A stretch of 64,000 bases of DNA from Yinghuangia elevatio (GCF_040649515.1 NZ_JBEZFP010000041.1:1-64000); one strand, 5' to 3'; shown: positions 26,501-35,994, counted from the first letter of the stretch. Program-made: numbers and translations. The notes: generated by a model not told the origin, from the letters alone.

Positions 26501-26912
26501 ATGTCGCACCCGGACAACCTGAGCATGGCGGAACGCACCCTCATGGACTCGGAGCGTGACCGGCCGGGGGCGGACTGATGGGCGTCACCGGTGCCGGTCG
26601 CGAGGACGGAGCCTCATGAACGTAGGGCGCACACGGGTGCACGGAGCCCGGGTTCGGGCGAAGTGGATCGCGCGGGGACAAGCGCGGCGTAACGTGGACC
26701 AGTTGCCTGCGAGGTTCGTGGGGCGAGGGCGACCCCGTGCGGTTGCACGGGCGCGCGCACGGATCCACGTGTCAGTGCACCCGGCGGCACGCAACGACGC
26801 ACCACGACACGCAACGACGCACCACGGCACAACTCGATGCACGCACTCGGACACACGAGCGGGGCGCATGCCCGGGTGCGTACGCAGGCGCCCCGCGGTG
26901 TGCCCGAGCGCG
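26501..26912. other. Intergenic region with 20-bp direct repeat
   Basis: 412 bp between the start of the flavohemoprotein gene and the end of the deazaflavin reductase gene (both minus strand). It contains no supported gene; short open stretches have no family match or ribosome binding site. ACGACGCACCACG-type repeats lie at 26791-26830. It should hold the flavohemoprotein promoter. Confidence 0.55.
26791..26830 (+). repeat. 20-bp tandem repeat, 2 copies
   Basis: GCAACGACGCACCACGACAC at 26791-26810 is repeated at 26811-26830 with one mismatch. It lies in a CAC/ACG-rich stretch of the intergenic region. Confidence 0.85.
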
Positions 26913-27356
26913 TCAGCCGCCGTCGTTCGCCTCCAGGACGAAGACGGGGATCTGCCGGTCGGTCTTCTTCTGGTAGTCGGCGTAGTCGGGGTACGCGGCG
27001 ACCGCGCGCTCCCACCACACCGCCTTCTCGTCCCCGGTGACCTCACGCGCCGTCATGTCGCGGCGCTCCCGGCCGTCCTGCAACTCGACCTGGGGGTCGG
27101 CGACGACGTTGTGGTACCAGAGCGGGTGCTTGGGCGCGCCGCCGAGCGACGCCACCACCGCGTACACGCCGTCGTGTTCGACCCGCATGACCGGCGTCTT
27201 GCGGAGCTTGCCGCTCTTGGCGCCGCGCGTGGTCAGAACGACAACGGGCATACCCCTTATGGTCGTGCCCTTGGTGCCGCCGGAGCTCTCGTACTGCTCC
27301 ACCTGGTCGCGCACCCACTTGGTCGGGCTCGGCTCGTACTCGCCGGTGAGCGGCAT
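26913..27356 (-). CDS. Deazaflavin (F420)-dependent nitroreductase family protein
   Basis: A 147-residue Ddn-like split-beta-barrel protein (DUF385). Family features are PVVVLTTRGAKSGKLRKTPV, the phosphate-binding Lys/Ser segment for F420, then YAVVASLGGAPKHPLWYHN and PVFVLE at the end. It probably uses reduced F420 to reduce quinones or nitro compounds in the cytoplasm. ATG 27356 has GAAGGGA 9 bp upstream. F420 dependence is a family trait, not visible directly. Confidence 0.9.
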   Translation of the reverse strand: MPLTGEYEPSPTKWVRDQVEQYESSGGTKGTTIRGMPVVVLTTRGAKSGKLRKTPVMRVEHDGVYAVVASLGGAPKHPLWYHNVVADPQVELQDGRERRDMTAREVTGDEKAVWWERAVAAYPDYADYQKKTDRQIPVFVLEANDGG

Positions 27357-27465
27357 GGTGATTGTCCCTTCCTGTCGGTAGCCCAAGGTCTACCACCGGG
27401 GACGGGGTGTATCCCATGAGCCGCTCCGCACAGACGCCCGAACGGAGGCGCCGAACTTTCGCCGG

Positions 27466-27505
27466 GTCACCCCGCCGTGTCACCCCGCCGTGTCACCCCG
27501 CCCGT
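27466..27505 (+). repeat. 13-bp tandem repeat at the 3' end of the kinase-like gene
   Basis: GTCACCCCGCCGT at 27466-27478 and 27479-27491, then GTCACCCCGCCCGT at 27492-27505, followed by a partial copy (GTCACCC) that contains the stop codon of the minus-strand kinase-like gene (27507-27509). The array looks like duplication of the gene's own 3' end. Confidence 0.85.
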
Positions 27506-27506
27506 G

Positions 27507-30500
27507 TCACCCTGTTGTACGCCCGAACTCCGCTGCCACCAACTGGTTCGCGCTCACCGCCGCCGCCATCGCGTCCGTCCCCGCGAGCACCGCGCGCCCG
27601 AACTCCAACACGGGCCGCTCCGACCAGCCCGGGGCCGCCGGGTATGCCCGGCCGGACGTACGCACCGCCGACGCGCCCGCGCGCAGCATCGGGTTGGGCC
27701 CGAAGACCGCCTGCTCGGGCACCGTGCGCGGCGAGAGCGCGCCGGCTGTCCGGGACACCTGGTCGCGCCACGAGTCCGTCGCGAGCAGCGCCAGCAACTC
27801 CACGGCCGCGGGTACGTCGCGGCACTTGGCCGACACCGCAAGAGCGGTCCCCTGCACACCCACCGCCCCCGGCGCGTCGGCGGTACGCCCCGGCATCGCG
27901 AACGCGTTGAGCTGTTGCCCGAGTGCCGCGTCGGCCGCGAGCGCGGTCGGGTGCAGGGAGGCGGAGCCGACGACGGAGGCGGCCCGGCCGCGGGCGAACA
28001 GCTCGCCCACCTTGAGGCCGTCCTCGGTCAAGTCCTGGGCTTCCGGGGCGTATTGCTGCAAACGGCGGAAGAACCGGACGCCGTCGATCGACCCGGGGAG
28101 GTCGAACGCGCCCCGCCACGTGTCCCCTTCGCGCAGCGCGAGCGCGCCGCCGGAACCCCACATCAGCGACGCGAGCACGTGCCACGAGCGGCCGGGCAGC
28201 CAGAGCGGTCGGAACTCGCGGTCGTCGGCGAACTGCGTACGCAACTGCTCAAGGCCGTCGACCCATTGCTCGCGGGTGCTCGGGACCGCGACGCCCGCCT
28301 CGGCGAACATGCCCTGGTGGTAGAGCACCACGGGAGCCGAAGCGGTCAGCGGCATCCCCAGCAACCGGTCGCCGGCCTTGACCGCGGACTGGACCGCCGG
28401 GAGCCATGCGCCGGTGTCGAAGCGGTCCTGGTAGGGGGCGAGGTCGATGATGCGGCCCGCCGCCTGGTGGGCGGCCAACGACAAGATGTCGACCTCGAAC
28501 ACGTCGGGCGCGGTGTCCTGGCCGGTGCCGAGTTCGGACACGAGAGCTCGCGCGTAGCCGGACGACTCCTTCGACTCCGCCGCGAGCCGCAGGCGGCTGT
28601 CGGTCCCGCGCAACGCCTCGGCAATTTCCTGGAGCTGACCGGCCGTCACCGAGCCCTGCCGGAACCACACGCGAAGCGGTGCCGCCGGGGCGGGCGCGGC
28701 GGGGCCGGGGGCCGCGGCGGGCGGGGCCGCGACCGGCGCGGTGCGTACCGGCTTCGTGCTGCCGCCGTCGCCCCACAGCACCGCGCCGGTTGCCGCCCCC
28801 GCGAGCACCGCCGCGCCTCCGGCGACCCAGGCGAGGAAGCGGCGCCGCTCGGCCTTGGCCTCCGAACGCTGCCGTGCGGCCGCGGAGTTCGCGGCTTCGG
28901 GGGCGGTCGCCGAGGCGCCGGTCTTCGACGGGGTGTCGGGGCGTGGGGCGTCCGCGGCGCGCGGGCGTGAGTTGTTCGGACCGGTCGGGCGGTCGTGGTT
29001 GCGCTCGCGGCTCCAGTCGTCGGTACGGCCGCGGCCGCGCGTACGCTCCCGGTCGTCGCCCGGGCGACCGGGGCGACCGGGCTGTCCGGCGTGTCCGGCG
29101 TGACCGGTGGACGACGCGCGGCGTGTGCCGCGTGAGCCTTCGCGTGTCGCATCGTGCGGTTCGCCGCGTTGTCCGTCGCGCTGCCCGCCGTACTGTCCGC
29201 CGTGCTGTCCGTTGCGACCGCGTCGCACGGCCCCCGCGGGCTTGCCGGGGAGGTCGGTGACGCCGGGCGGTGCGGTGACCGAGGCGCGGGGCGGCAACGG
29301 CTCGTCGTCGTCCACGAGTTCGGCCTCGACGATTTCGGCGTCGAGGATCTCGTCGGCGGGCAGGGCGGTTTCGACGGTCTCGACAGTGATGACGGGCCCG
29401 TCGGGCTCGGGCCGTGCGGCCCGCCCGCGGGCTTGCCGGGACCCGGCGGACGTCGTGTTCTCGGCGGGCCCGGGGGACTTGGCGGCCTTGGTGGCGTTCT
29501 TCGGCATCGGCGAGGCGGCCACGTGTGCCGACGATGTCTCGGCTGCTTCAACGGCTTCGGCTGCTTCAAGGACTTCTGCAGCTTCGGCAGCTTCGGCAGC
29601 TTCGGCTGTTTCGACAGCGTCGAGGGATTCGGCGGCCGGTTGTGACCCGGCGGTGCCCGGCTTCCCCGGCAACGGGGTGGCGGTCGGCTTGGTGAACTGC
29701 CCGGCGCCGGGTCCGCCGACCGGCCGGCGCGGCGCCGCCGATGCGGTGGACGCCGCCTCTTGCGGAGCTCCGGATCCGCGGTCGCCCGACGGCTGGTCCG
29801 AGGAGCCGCGCTCTGCGGTACGGCCCTCCGAGCCGTCGCCTGGCCTCGCCTTGGCAGCCGCTTCCGGTGCCGCGGCCGGATCCGCGGCCGGTTCCGGAGC
29901 CGAGGAGGCGGCACTCGTGGCCGCGGGCTCCGCCACCTTCGAGATGGCGGAGCCCCGGTCGGCGGTGAACGCACCCGCGCCCGGCCCGCCGACCACCGCC
30001 TGCCCGGCGGCTTCCGGGCCCGCCGGCTGCTGTGCTCCCACCCGCCGACCGCGGGAGGGCCCGATGCGCGTGGAGGCGCCCGGGCCGCGCGGGATCGGCA
30101 TCGGAAACCGCCGCTCCGGTGCGGGAGTTGCCGGTGGCGTCGGCGGTTCGGGCGTCTCGCGTACGTCGGCCGCCGCAGTGCCGGGAACCGCGCCGTCGGC
30201 GGTAGCGGCACCCGCCGCCGCGCGGGCCTCCGCGGCTGCCCTCTCGACATGCAGTGCGGCGCCCGGGCCGCCGATCATCTTCGGCTGCCGCGCCGGCGGC
30301 AGGTCGCGGTTCGGCGCGCCTGATGCGGGCGCTTCCTCGGACACCGGGCGCGCGGCGCCGCTCGGGCCCACTCCGGACGCGATGTCCGGGCTGTCGGCAG
30401 TCAGGCCATCGGTGTTCCGATCCGCAACCGCGCCTTGTGCGACCGTCGCCGGGGCACTCGCGGGCCGTGCCGACGCGTCCCGGAACGGCCGGGCTCCCGG

Positions 30501-31685
30501 CGGCACGCTCGGCTGCGGCGGAACTCGCGACGGAGTGCCCGGAGGATTACCCGGCGCGTTGCCGGGCGGATTGCCCGCCGGCGGGACTGTCGCGGCAACC
30601 GGCGTCGCGGTCACAGGCGTTGGCGGTGCCGCCGACGCCTGCGCCACGGCCGGCGTCACCGACTGCGTCACAGACTCCGTGATCGGCCGCATCACCGGCT
30701 GCGTCGGCGCCGCACCGGCCGAACGGGCGGACGGGGAGGGCGGACCAGGCGGCGTACGCGGCACCATCGTCGGGCCCGTCCCCGGTGTGGCCGCCCCCGA
30801 GTGCGCCCACACCGTGGCTGCGCGCTGCGCAACCTCCGCCGCGATGCCGTGCGGCAGCCAGCCGGGGCCGTCGAGTTCGCTCGCGGTGGCCGCGTGCACC
30901 TGGGCCGGAGTGGGCCGGTCCTCCGGCGCCTTCGCCAGACACGCGGCGGCCAACTCGCGCAGCCACGACGGCAGGACGCGCAGTTCGGGGATCCCGTACA
31001 ACACCCGCTCGGTGACGCCCGGCGCCGTGTCGGCGCCGAACGGGCCGGTGCCGGTGGCCGCGTGGACGATGACGCAGCCGAGTGAGAACACGTCGGCGGC
31101 CGGGCCGACCCGGCGCCCGTCGAGTTGCTCGGGCGCGCGGAAACCGGGGGAGGGCAGCACCGTGCCGACGACGACCCCGGCCTCGGTCACCGACGGGCCG
31201 TCGGGGCTGCGGGCCACCCCGAGGTCGACCACGCGGGGTCCGTCCGGTGCCAGCGACACCTGGGTGGGCCCGAGGCGTCCGTGCACAAGGCCGACGCCGT
31301 GCAGCGCCTCGAGTGCGGCGGCGAGTCCGGCCGCGAGCGTGCGGACGGTACGCGGGGGCATCGGCCCGTACTTCGCGACCGCCTCGCCCAGTCCCGGTCC
31401 CGGCGTGTAGGAGGTGGCGAGCCACAGCACCGGTCCGTCGGTGCACGCGTCCAGCACGGGCACGGCGTAGGGGCATGCGATGCGTTCGGCCGCAGCGACG
31501 TCGTGGGCGAAGCGCGTGCGGAACGCCGGGTCGCGGGCCGGCACGGGGCGTACCGCCTTGAGTACGATCGGGCGGCCTTCAGGGGTCGCGCCGAGGAAGA
31601 CCTGGGCGGTGGCGCCCTCCCCGAGCACGGCCACCAGGCGGTGGCCGCCGATCTGCCGCGGATCGTCCTTGTGCAGCGGCCGCAT
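27507..31685 (-). CDS. Transmembrane pseudokinase fused to extracellular solute-binding domain
   Basis: A 1392-residue protein. Residues 10-270 are a Ser/Thr kinase fold with Gly loop LGEGATAQV, Lys43 in VLKAV, helix C Glu67, DLG at 154-156 and APE. The catalytic HRD is HGR (135-137), and the following Lys and Asn are Gly139 and Gln142, so classical phosphotransfer seems lost. A ~670-residue Pro/Ala/Thr/Glu linker follows, containing three GGPGA motifs and AEAAEAAE runs. One membrane helix (~948-968) leads to a type-1 solute-binding domain (1004-1392: LRVWFRQGS, DVFEVDILSLAAHQAAG). Likely a sugar-type sensor passing a signal inward. ATG 31685 has GAGGGAG upstream. Confidence 0.9.
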   Translation of the reverse strand: MRPLHKDDPRQIGGHRLVAVLGEGATAQVFLGATPEGRPIVLKAVRPVPARDPAFRTRFAHDVAAAERIACPYAVPVLDACTDGPVLWLATSYTPGPGLGEAVAKYGPMPPRTVRTLAAGLAAALEALHGVGLVHGRLGPTQVSLAPDGPRVVDLGVARSPDGPSVTEAGVVVGTVLPSPGFRAPEQLDGRRVGPAADVFSLGCVIVHAATGTGPFGADTAPGVTERVLYGIPELRVLPSWLRELAAACLAKAPEDRPTPAQVHAATASELDGPGWLPHGIAAEVAQRAATVWAHSGAATPGTGPTMVPRTPPGPPSPSARSAGAAPTQPVMRPITESVTQSVTPAVAQASAAPPTPVTATPVAATVPPAGNPPGNAPGNPPGTPSRVPPQPSVPPGARPFRDASARPASAPATVAQGAVADRNTDGLTADSPDIASGVGPSGAARPVSEEAPASGAPNRDLPPARQPKMIGGPGAALHVERAAAEARAAAGAATADGAVPGTAAADVRETPEPPTPPATPAPERRFPMPIPRGPGASTRIGPSRGRRVGAQQPAGPEAAGQAVVGGPGAGAFTADRGSAISKVAEPAATSAASSAPEPAADPAAAPEAAAKARPGDGSEGRTAERGSSDQPSGDRGSGAPQEAASTASAAPRRPVGGPGAGQFTKPTATPLPGKPGTAGSQPAAESLDAVETAEAAEAAEAAEVLEAAEAVEAAETSSAHVAASPMPKNATKAAKSPGPAENTTSAGSRQARGRAARPEPDGPVITVETVETALPADEILDAEIVEAELVDDDEPLPPRASVTAPPGVTDLPGKPAGAVRRGRNGQHGGQYGGQRDGQRGEPHDATREGSRGTRRASSTGHAGHAGQPGRPGRPGDDRERTRGRGRTDDWSRERNHDRPTGPNNSRPRAADAPRPDTPSKTGASATAPEAANSAAARQRSEAKAERRRFLAWVAGGAAVLAGAATGAVLWGDGGSTKPVRTAPVAAPPAAAPGPAAPAPAAPLRVWFRQGSVTAGQLQEIAEALRGTDSRLRLAAESKESSGYARALVSELGTGQDTAPDVFEVDILSLAAHQAAGRIIDLAPYQDRFDTGAWLPAVQSAVKAGDRLLGMPLTASAPVVLYHQGMFAEAGVAVPSTREQWVDGLEQLRTQFADDREFRPLWLPGRSWHVLASLMWGSGGALALREGDTWRGAFDLPGSIDGVRFFRRLQQYAPEAQDLTEDGLKVGELFARGRAASVVGSASLHPTALAADAALGQQLNAFAMPGRTADAPGAVGVQGTALAVSAKCRDVPAAVELLALLATDSWRDQVSRTAGALSPRTVPEQAVFGPNPMLRAGASAVRTSGRAYPAAPGWSERPVLEFGRAVLAGTDAMAAAVSANQLVAAEFGRTTG

Positions 31686-31966
31686 CGCACTCCCTCACTC
31701 GGCCCGGGCGGCGGCGCCGCACGCCGTTGCCCCACACAGGCCACCTTGTGGGAACGGTGGTCAGCACCAGGCCGAGATTTCCGCCCCACCGGACGGGGAC
31801 GCAGTCTGCCAGATGTCGGGCGGCCGTTTTGGCGCATCACCAACGGGCGCCCGGTCAACGCCTGCTGACGGTCCGTCGTACGCGCCGGTAGCTCCGCTGA
31901 CCGGAGCGGGCGTGTCGGGCGGCGGCCGGGAGTGGTCACGGCACGCGCACGGCGCGACACCGCAAG
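31686..31966. other. Upstream region of the pseudokinase gene
   Basis: About 280 bp with no gene support. It must contain the pseudokinase promoter on the minus strand. A clear hairpin belonging to the upstream acyl-CoA dehydrogenase operon borders it at 31967-32015. Confidence 0.5.
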
Positions 31967-32015
31967 GGACGGATGTGCCCCGCGTCACGCGCGTGACGGC
32001 GTGGCACATCCGTCC
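31967..32015 (-). terminator. Long hairpin after acyl-CoA dehydrogenase operon
   Basis: Outer arms GGACGGATGTGCC (31967-31979) and GGCACATCCGTCC (32003-32015) are perfect 13-bp complements. Between them lies a perfect 16-bp palindrome, CGTCACGCGCGTGACG (31983-31998). It starts 5 bp after the stop of the minus-strand dehydrogenase. There is no strong T-tract, so it may be a factor-independent terminator of the GC-rich actinobacterial kind or an mRNA 3' stabiliser. Confidence 0.7.
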
Positions 32016-32019
32016 GAAA

Positions 32020-33207
32020 TCAGCGGGCTCTCGGCAGGCCGAGGCGGTGCTCCGCGATGTTGTTGCGCTGGATCTCGCTCGTGCCGCCGTAGATGGTGGT
32101 CACCGGCGCGTCACGCGCCGCGAGGTCCACGAACCCCCAGTCCTCGCCCGCCCCGTGTGTGGGGGAGAGCAGGCCGGCCGCGCCCGCCATCTCCTGGCAG
32201 GCCTCCGCGGCGCGGTTGTATGCCTCGCTCGCGAACAGCTTCGCGACCGAACCCTCGGTGGTCGGCAGTCTGCCCTGGCTGGCGAGCAGCGCCGGGCGTA
32301 CCGCGAGTAGTGCGGTGATCTCGTTGTCGACCGCGATGCGTGCCAGGCGGCGCCGCACTCCCGGATCGTCGATCAGGCGGGTGCCGTCGGTCCGTTCGGC
32401 GGTGCGGGCCCAGTCGGCGAAGCGGCGCAGCAGCGTCACGCCCTGGTTCATGTTGCCGAACACGCCGCGCTCGTACGCGAGTGCGACCTTCATGACGTCC
32501 CAGCCGCCGTCGACCTCGCCGAGCCGCCACCGGTCGGGCACGTGCACGTCGGTGAAGTAGGTGATGTTCGTGCGGTCGCCGCCCATCGTGTCGACGGCCT
32601 GGAACTCGATGCCCGGCAGGTCCATCGGCAGCAGGAACATCGTGAGGCCGCGGTGCTTGGGCAGGTCCGGGTCGGTGCGCGTGAGCAGGATGACGTACCC
32701 GGCCTCGTGCACCAGCGTGGTGAACATCTTCTGCCCGTTGACCAGCCATACCGGCTCGTCGCCGGGGTGGCCGGGGATGCGCTCGGCGCGCGTCGCGGCG
32801 GCGGCCACGTCCGAGCCGGACCCGGGCTCGGAGTAGCCGAGGGCGGCGATGGCCTCGCCGCTGTGGAAGTGCGGCAGGACCTCGCTGATGTGGAAGTCGC
32901 TGCCGATCTGCTCGATGATCCCGGCCACGAGCATCGCGTTGGCGAGCCCGTAGAAGGGGGCACCGGCGAGGCCCATCTCGTCGAACAGCACGTACAGTTC
33001 GAGCGGATCGCGCCCGGTGGCCCGGCCCGCGCCCGCCATGCCCTCGGCGATGATGCCGGTGGCCGCGAGCGCGCGGTGGAACTCCCAGTCGTGGAACGTG
33101 CCGGTGCGGTGGGCGCGTTCGACCATCTCGGGGGTGAGGTGGTCGGCGATGAAGCGGCGGATCGAGGTGCGGAACTCCTCGACGGACGGCTTGGGTGCGA
33201 AGTCCAT
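32020..33207 (-). CDS. Acyl-CoA dehydrogenase
   Basis: A 395-residue FAD enzyme introducing the alpha-beta double bond into an acyl-CoA. FAD and substrate motifs are LGYSEPGSGSDVAAAATRA in the middle domain, TLVHEAGYVILLTRTD, and the C-terminal YGGTSEIQRNNIAEHRLGLP. Its ATG overlaps the stop of the upstream acyl-CoA dehydrogenase (ATGA), so they are coupled. Such pairs often form heteromeric FadE enzymes for sterol side chains or other bulky acyl-CoAs; that role is inference. Confidence 0.92.
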   Translation of the reverse strand: MDFAPKPSVEEFRTSIRRFIADHLTPEMVERAHRTGTFHDWEFHRALAATGIIAEGMAGAGRATGRDPLELYVLFDEMGLAGAPFYGLANAMLVAGIIEQIGSDFHISEVLPHFHSGEAIAALGYSEPGSGSDVAAAATRAERIPGHPGDEPVWLVNGQKMFTTLVHEAGYVILLTRTDPDLPKHRGLTMFLLPMDLPGIEFQAVDTMGGDRTNITYFTDVHVPDRWRLGEVDGGWDVMKVALAYERGVFGNMNQGVTLLRRFADWARTAERTDGTRLIDDPGVRRRLARIAVDNEITALLAVRPALLASQGRLPTTEGSVAKLFASEAYNRAAEACQEMAGAAGLLSPTHGAGEDWGFVDLAARDAPVTTIYGGTSEIQRNNIAEHRLGLPRAR

Positions 33208-34361
33208 CAGTGCGCTTCCTCCGTGCTCACCGCGTCGATGGCGCCGGTGGCGTCGATCGCGTGTGCCGCGCCGCCGCCGGCCGCGCCTGCGGCGCCGACC
33301 GGGCCGAACAGCCGGTCCGCCAGCGCCAAGTACTCCTCGTCGGGATCGCCCAGCACCAGCGGCCAGCCGCGCGCCCGCCGGTAGTGGAGCTGGATGTCGT
33401 ACTCCAGCGTCACGCCGTAACCCCCGTGGTAGTGCAGCGCGCGGTACGTCGTGTTGCGCGCCACGTCGGTCGCGGCCAGGAACGCCATGGACGTCAGGCG
33501 GCCCGCCTCGTCGGCGTCGCCCTCGTCGTCGGTCCACGCGGCCCTCGCGGTCAGCAGGCCGACGCCGTCCAACGGCGCGACCAGGTCCGCGAGTCCCTGC
33601 TGCACGGCCTGGAAGGCGGCGATGGGCCGGTCGAACTGACGGCGTTCCAGGGTGTAGGCGATGCCGATCTCCAGCGCTCGCGTCGCGAGGCCGGTCAGTG
33701 CCGCGGCGACGCCGAGCTGCCAGTCCGTACGCATGCGCGCGTGCAGGGCGTGCGCCTCGCCGCCGCTCGCGAGGACGATGCGCTCCGCGACCGCGTCGCC
33801 GCGCAGCGGCCGGTCGGCCAACGGCGCGCACGCGTGGTTCGGGGGAGCCGTCATCGGGGCGTCCGAGCGCACCGCGACCAGGTCGTCTCCGTCGAGGCCG
33901 ACGACCGCGTCCGCGACGGCGCCGCCCGGCACCAGCCGCGCCACGCCGTCCACCGCGGCATGCAGCGCGGGCACCGCGACGATGTCGCCCTCGACCGCCT
34001 CCGCGAACCACTCCGCCCCGCTGCCGGCGGCGGTACGCGCCAGTGTGCGCATCGCCGCGACGTGCTCCGCGAGCGGCACGGGGGCGAGTGCCTTGCCGGC
34101 CTCGACCATGAGCAGGACCAGGTCGACCGCGGTCGCCCCACCGCCGCCCAGCTTCTCCGGCACGCCCATGCCGGGCGCGCCCGTCTCGCGCAGCCGGGCC
34201 CAGAGGGCGGGGGCGTGCCCGAGGGGCTCGGCATCGCGTACGACCGTTATGGGACAGCGGTCCGCGAAGAACCTCGCGAAGGCGTCCCGGACCGTCTTCT
34301 GGTCCTCCGTCAGTTCCAAGTCCACCTTGGCACCGTAGCGGCCGACCCCCTCGATTGACAT
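33207..34361 (-). CDS. Acyl-CoA dehydrogenase, partner subunit
   Basis: A 384-residue acyl-CoA dehydrogenase-fold protein. It has LTEDQKTVRDAFARFFADR at the N-terminus, ALEIGIAYTLERRQFDRPIA in the C-terminal domain, and ALHYHGGYGVTLEYDIQLHY near the end. The middle domain is less conserved than in the downstream partner and lacks its SEPGSGSD motif, typical of the second subunit in heteromeric FadE pairs. ATG 34361 is used; a GTG at 34325 (reading VDLELTEDQ) fits family N-termini equally well. Confidence 0.9.
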   Translation of the reverse strand: MSIEGVGRYGAKVDLELTEDQKTVRDAFARFFADRCPITVVRDAEPLGHAPALWARLRETGAPGMGVPEKLGGGGATAVDLVLLMVEAGKALAPVPLAEHVAAMRTLARTAAGSGAEWFAEAVEGDIVAVPALHAAVDGVARLVPGGAVADAVVGLDGDDLVAVRSDAPMTAPPNHACAPLADRPLRGDAVAERIVLASGGEAHALHARMRTDWQLGVAAALTGLATRALEIGIAYTLERRQFDRPIAAFQAVQQGLADLVAPLDGVGLLTARAAWTDDEGDADEAGRLTSMAFLAATDVARNTTYRALHYHGGYGVTLEYDIQLHYRRARGWPLVLGDPDEEYLALADRLFGPVGAAGAAGGGAAHAIDATGAIDAVSTEEAH

Positions 34362-34570
34362 GGTCAAACAGGCCGTGACGTGCACCGCATCCATGCGGCA
34401 AGATCTCGATCTCGTGACATTACTCGTCGGTAGGTGACCGCACCGGCTGCGGCTGACAAGATCGACGGCGCGAGTGACAATCCGGAGAAACAGCACTCAT
34501 GCGGAGGCCGGATCCGGTCGGCGACCCCGACCCGGTCCGCTCGGCCCCGGTGGGTGAAGGGAGATCGGCT

Positions 34571-35659
34571 GTGCGTACGTTCCGCCGCGTGGCGTTGGCA
34601 CTGGTGCTTCTGCTGGGGATCGGTTTGATCGTCTTCCCCCTGGCGGACGGCCTGCCCAAGAAGACCCAGGGCGTCGACAACGTCCAGGACACCTTCCGCG
34701 ACGCGATGTCCAAGGAAGGGCTCAAGACCAGTCGTGAGGACCTGGTCACGATGCAGCTCATGCTGGCGCAGTTGCAGGGCGAGACCCTGCCCGCGCTCGG
34801 CGCGCGCATCGGCATGAACCCCCAGCAGACCCAGCAATTCCTCGGCGCGCGCTTCGACAAGGTCGGGGCGGGCCTGGGACAGGTCGACGAGATCATGCCC
34901 CGCTTCGACCACCTTGTTCTGGTGATGGAGCAGCAGGGGCAGAACTTCCGGGAGGCCGACGAGATTCCCACGTCGCACCTGCCTAACACGGCGGTGACCT
35001 ACCTGTTCCTCATCCCCGGCATCATCCTCACGGTGGTCGGTGCCGCGGGCCTCTTCTTCTCGTTCCGCCGCCCCGGCCGCTCGGTGGTCCCGACGATCGC
35101 GCTCGGCGTGGCCGTCGCCATGGGCGCGGTCATCGTGGTGGGCACGCTCGTCACCGACCAGATCGGGAAGACGCAGTCCGCCGAGAAGATGTTCGACGCG
35201 TTCCGCCCGACCTTCACGGACGAGGGCTACAACCGGGCGCGCACCGACCTGGACGTGCTCGAGGGCATGGCCACGCAGATGCAGACCGAGGTCATCCCCT
35301 TCCTGGCCACGACCGCCGGGCAGACCCCCGAGCAGTACACCGCGGGCCTCGCGTCGCAGTACCAGGACCTGGGCAAGGGCCTCGCGCAGCTGCCGCGCAT
35401 CCTGGGGCGCTTCGACGGCATGGTCGAGGACATCGGCCACAACATCGAGAGCTTCAAGGACGCCGACAGCATCCCGACCGAGGACACGCCGGTAAGCCAG
35501 GTGCCGTGGTACCTCATGATCCCGGGCATCGGCCTCATCGTCGTCGCGGGTGCGGCACTGCTGCCGATCGGGCGCCGGGACGGCGGCACGCCGTCGGCCC
35601 CGCCGTCGTCGGGGACCCCCGCCGGCGCCTCGCCCGTCGGCTCGGCGCCGCGCGCCTGA
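34571..35659 (+). CDS. Membrane protein with tandemly duplicated extracytoplasmic domain
   Basis: A 362-residue protein with an N-terminal helix (FRRVALALVLLLGIGLIVFPL), a ~125-residue outside domain, helices around 160-215, a second similar domain and a final helix (WYLMIPGIGLIVVAGAALL). The halves align: TQGVDNVQDTFRD with TQSAEKMFDAFRP, PRFDHLVLVMEQQGQNFREADEIPT with GRFDGMVEDIGHNIESFKDADSIPT, and FLIPGIILTVVGAA with LMIPGIGLIVVAGA. GTG 34571 has GGGAGA 7 bp upstream. Family and role not recognised; divergent from the acyl-CoA dehydrogenases. Confidence 0.8.
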   Translation: MRTFRRVALALVLLLGIGLIVFPLADGLPKKTQGVDNVQDTFRDAMSKEGLKTSREDLVTMQLMLAQLQGETLPALGARIGMNPQQTQQFLGARFDKVGAGLGQVDEIMPRFDHLVLVMEQQGQNFREADEIPTSHLPNTAVTYLFLIPGIILTVVGAAGLFFSFRRPGRSVVPTIALGVAVAMGAVIVVGTLVTDQIGKTQSAEKMFDAFRPTFTDEGYNRARTDLDVLEGMATQMQTEVIPFLATTAGQTPEQYTAGLASQYQDLGKGLAQLPRILGRFDGMVEDIGHNIESFKDADSIPTEDTPVSQVPWYLMIPGIGLIVVAGAALLPIGRRDGGTPSAPPSSGTPAGASPVGSAPRA

Positions 35660-35721
35660 CGGAACCGACGTACGCGGCCTTCTGCGGGCCCGTACAGCCC
35701 CTCGCACCACCGCTCCGACAC

Positions 35722-35764
35722 CGGGCGGCCCCGCGCAACTCGCGGGGCCGCCCGGCTGCGTTTT
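35722..35764 (+). terminator. Rho-independent terminator
   Basis: Perfect 14-bp stem CGGGCGGCCCCGCG (35722-35735), loop CAACT, CGCGGGGCCGCCCG (35741-35754), followed by a short T tract (35761-35764). It lies 62 bp after the duplicated membrane protein gene. Confidence 0.85.
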
Positions 35765-35994
35765 GCGGGTTTCGCCGGACGCCCCCGAAACCGCCGGGCG
35801 CTCCCGCGGCGGCGCCTGCGCCATCCCGGGCCGGCTTCCGCGGCGACTACGTCCGGTAGGCGCGGAGCGTTGGCCGGTCCTCGCCGGATGGACATCGCCC
35901 GGGAGGGGCCCCGGTGGCTGGTGTGACGCAGGACACGATCAACAAAACGGAAATGTCGCTCGAAATCATGCCGCTTTGCCGCGTGCACCCTTAC

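Noticed and set aside
29107..31410. Long plus-strand open frame opposite the pseudokinase linker
   Set aside because: It is the low-complexity antisense of the Pro/Ala linker and has no start signal or family features.
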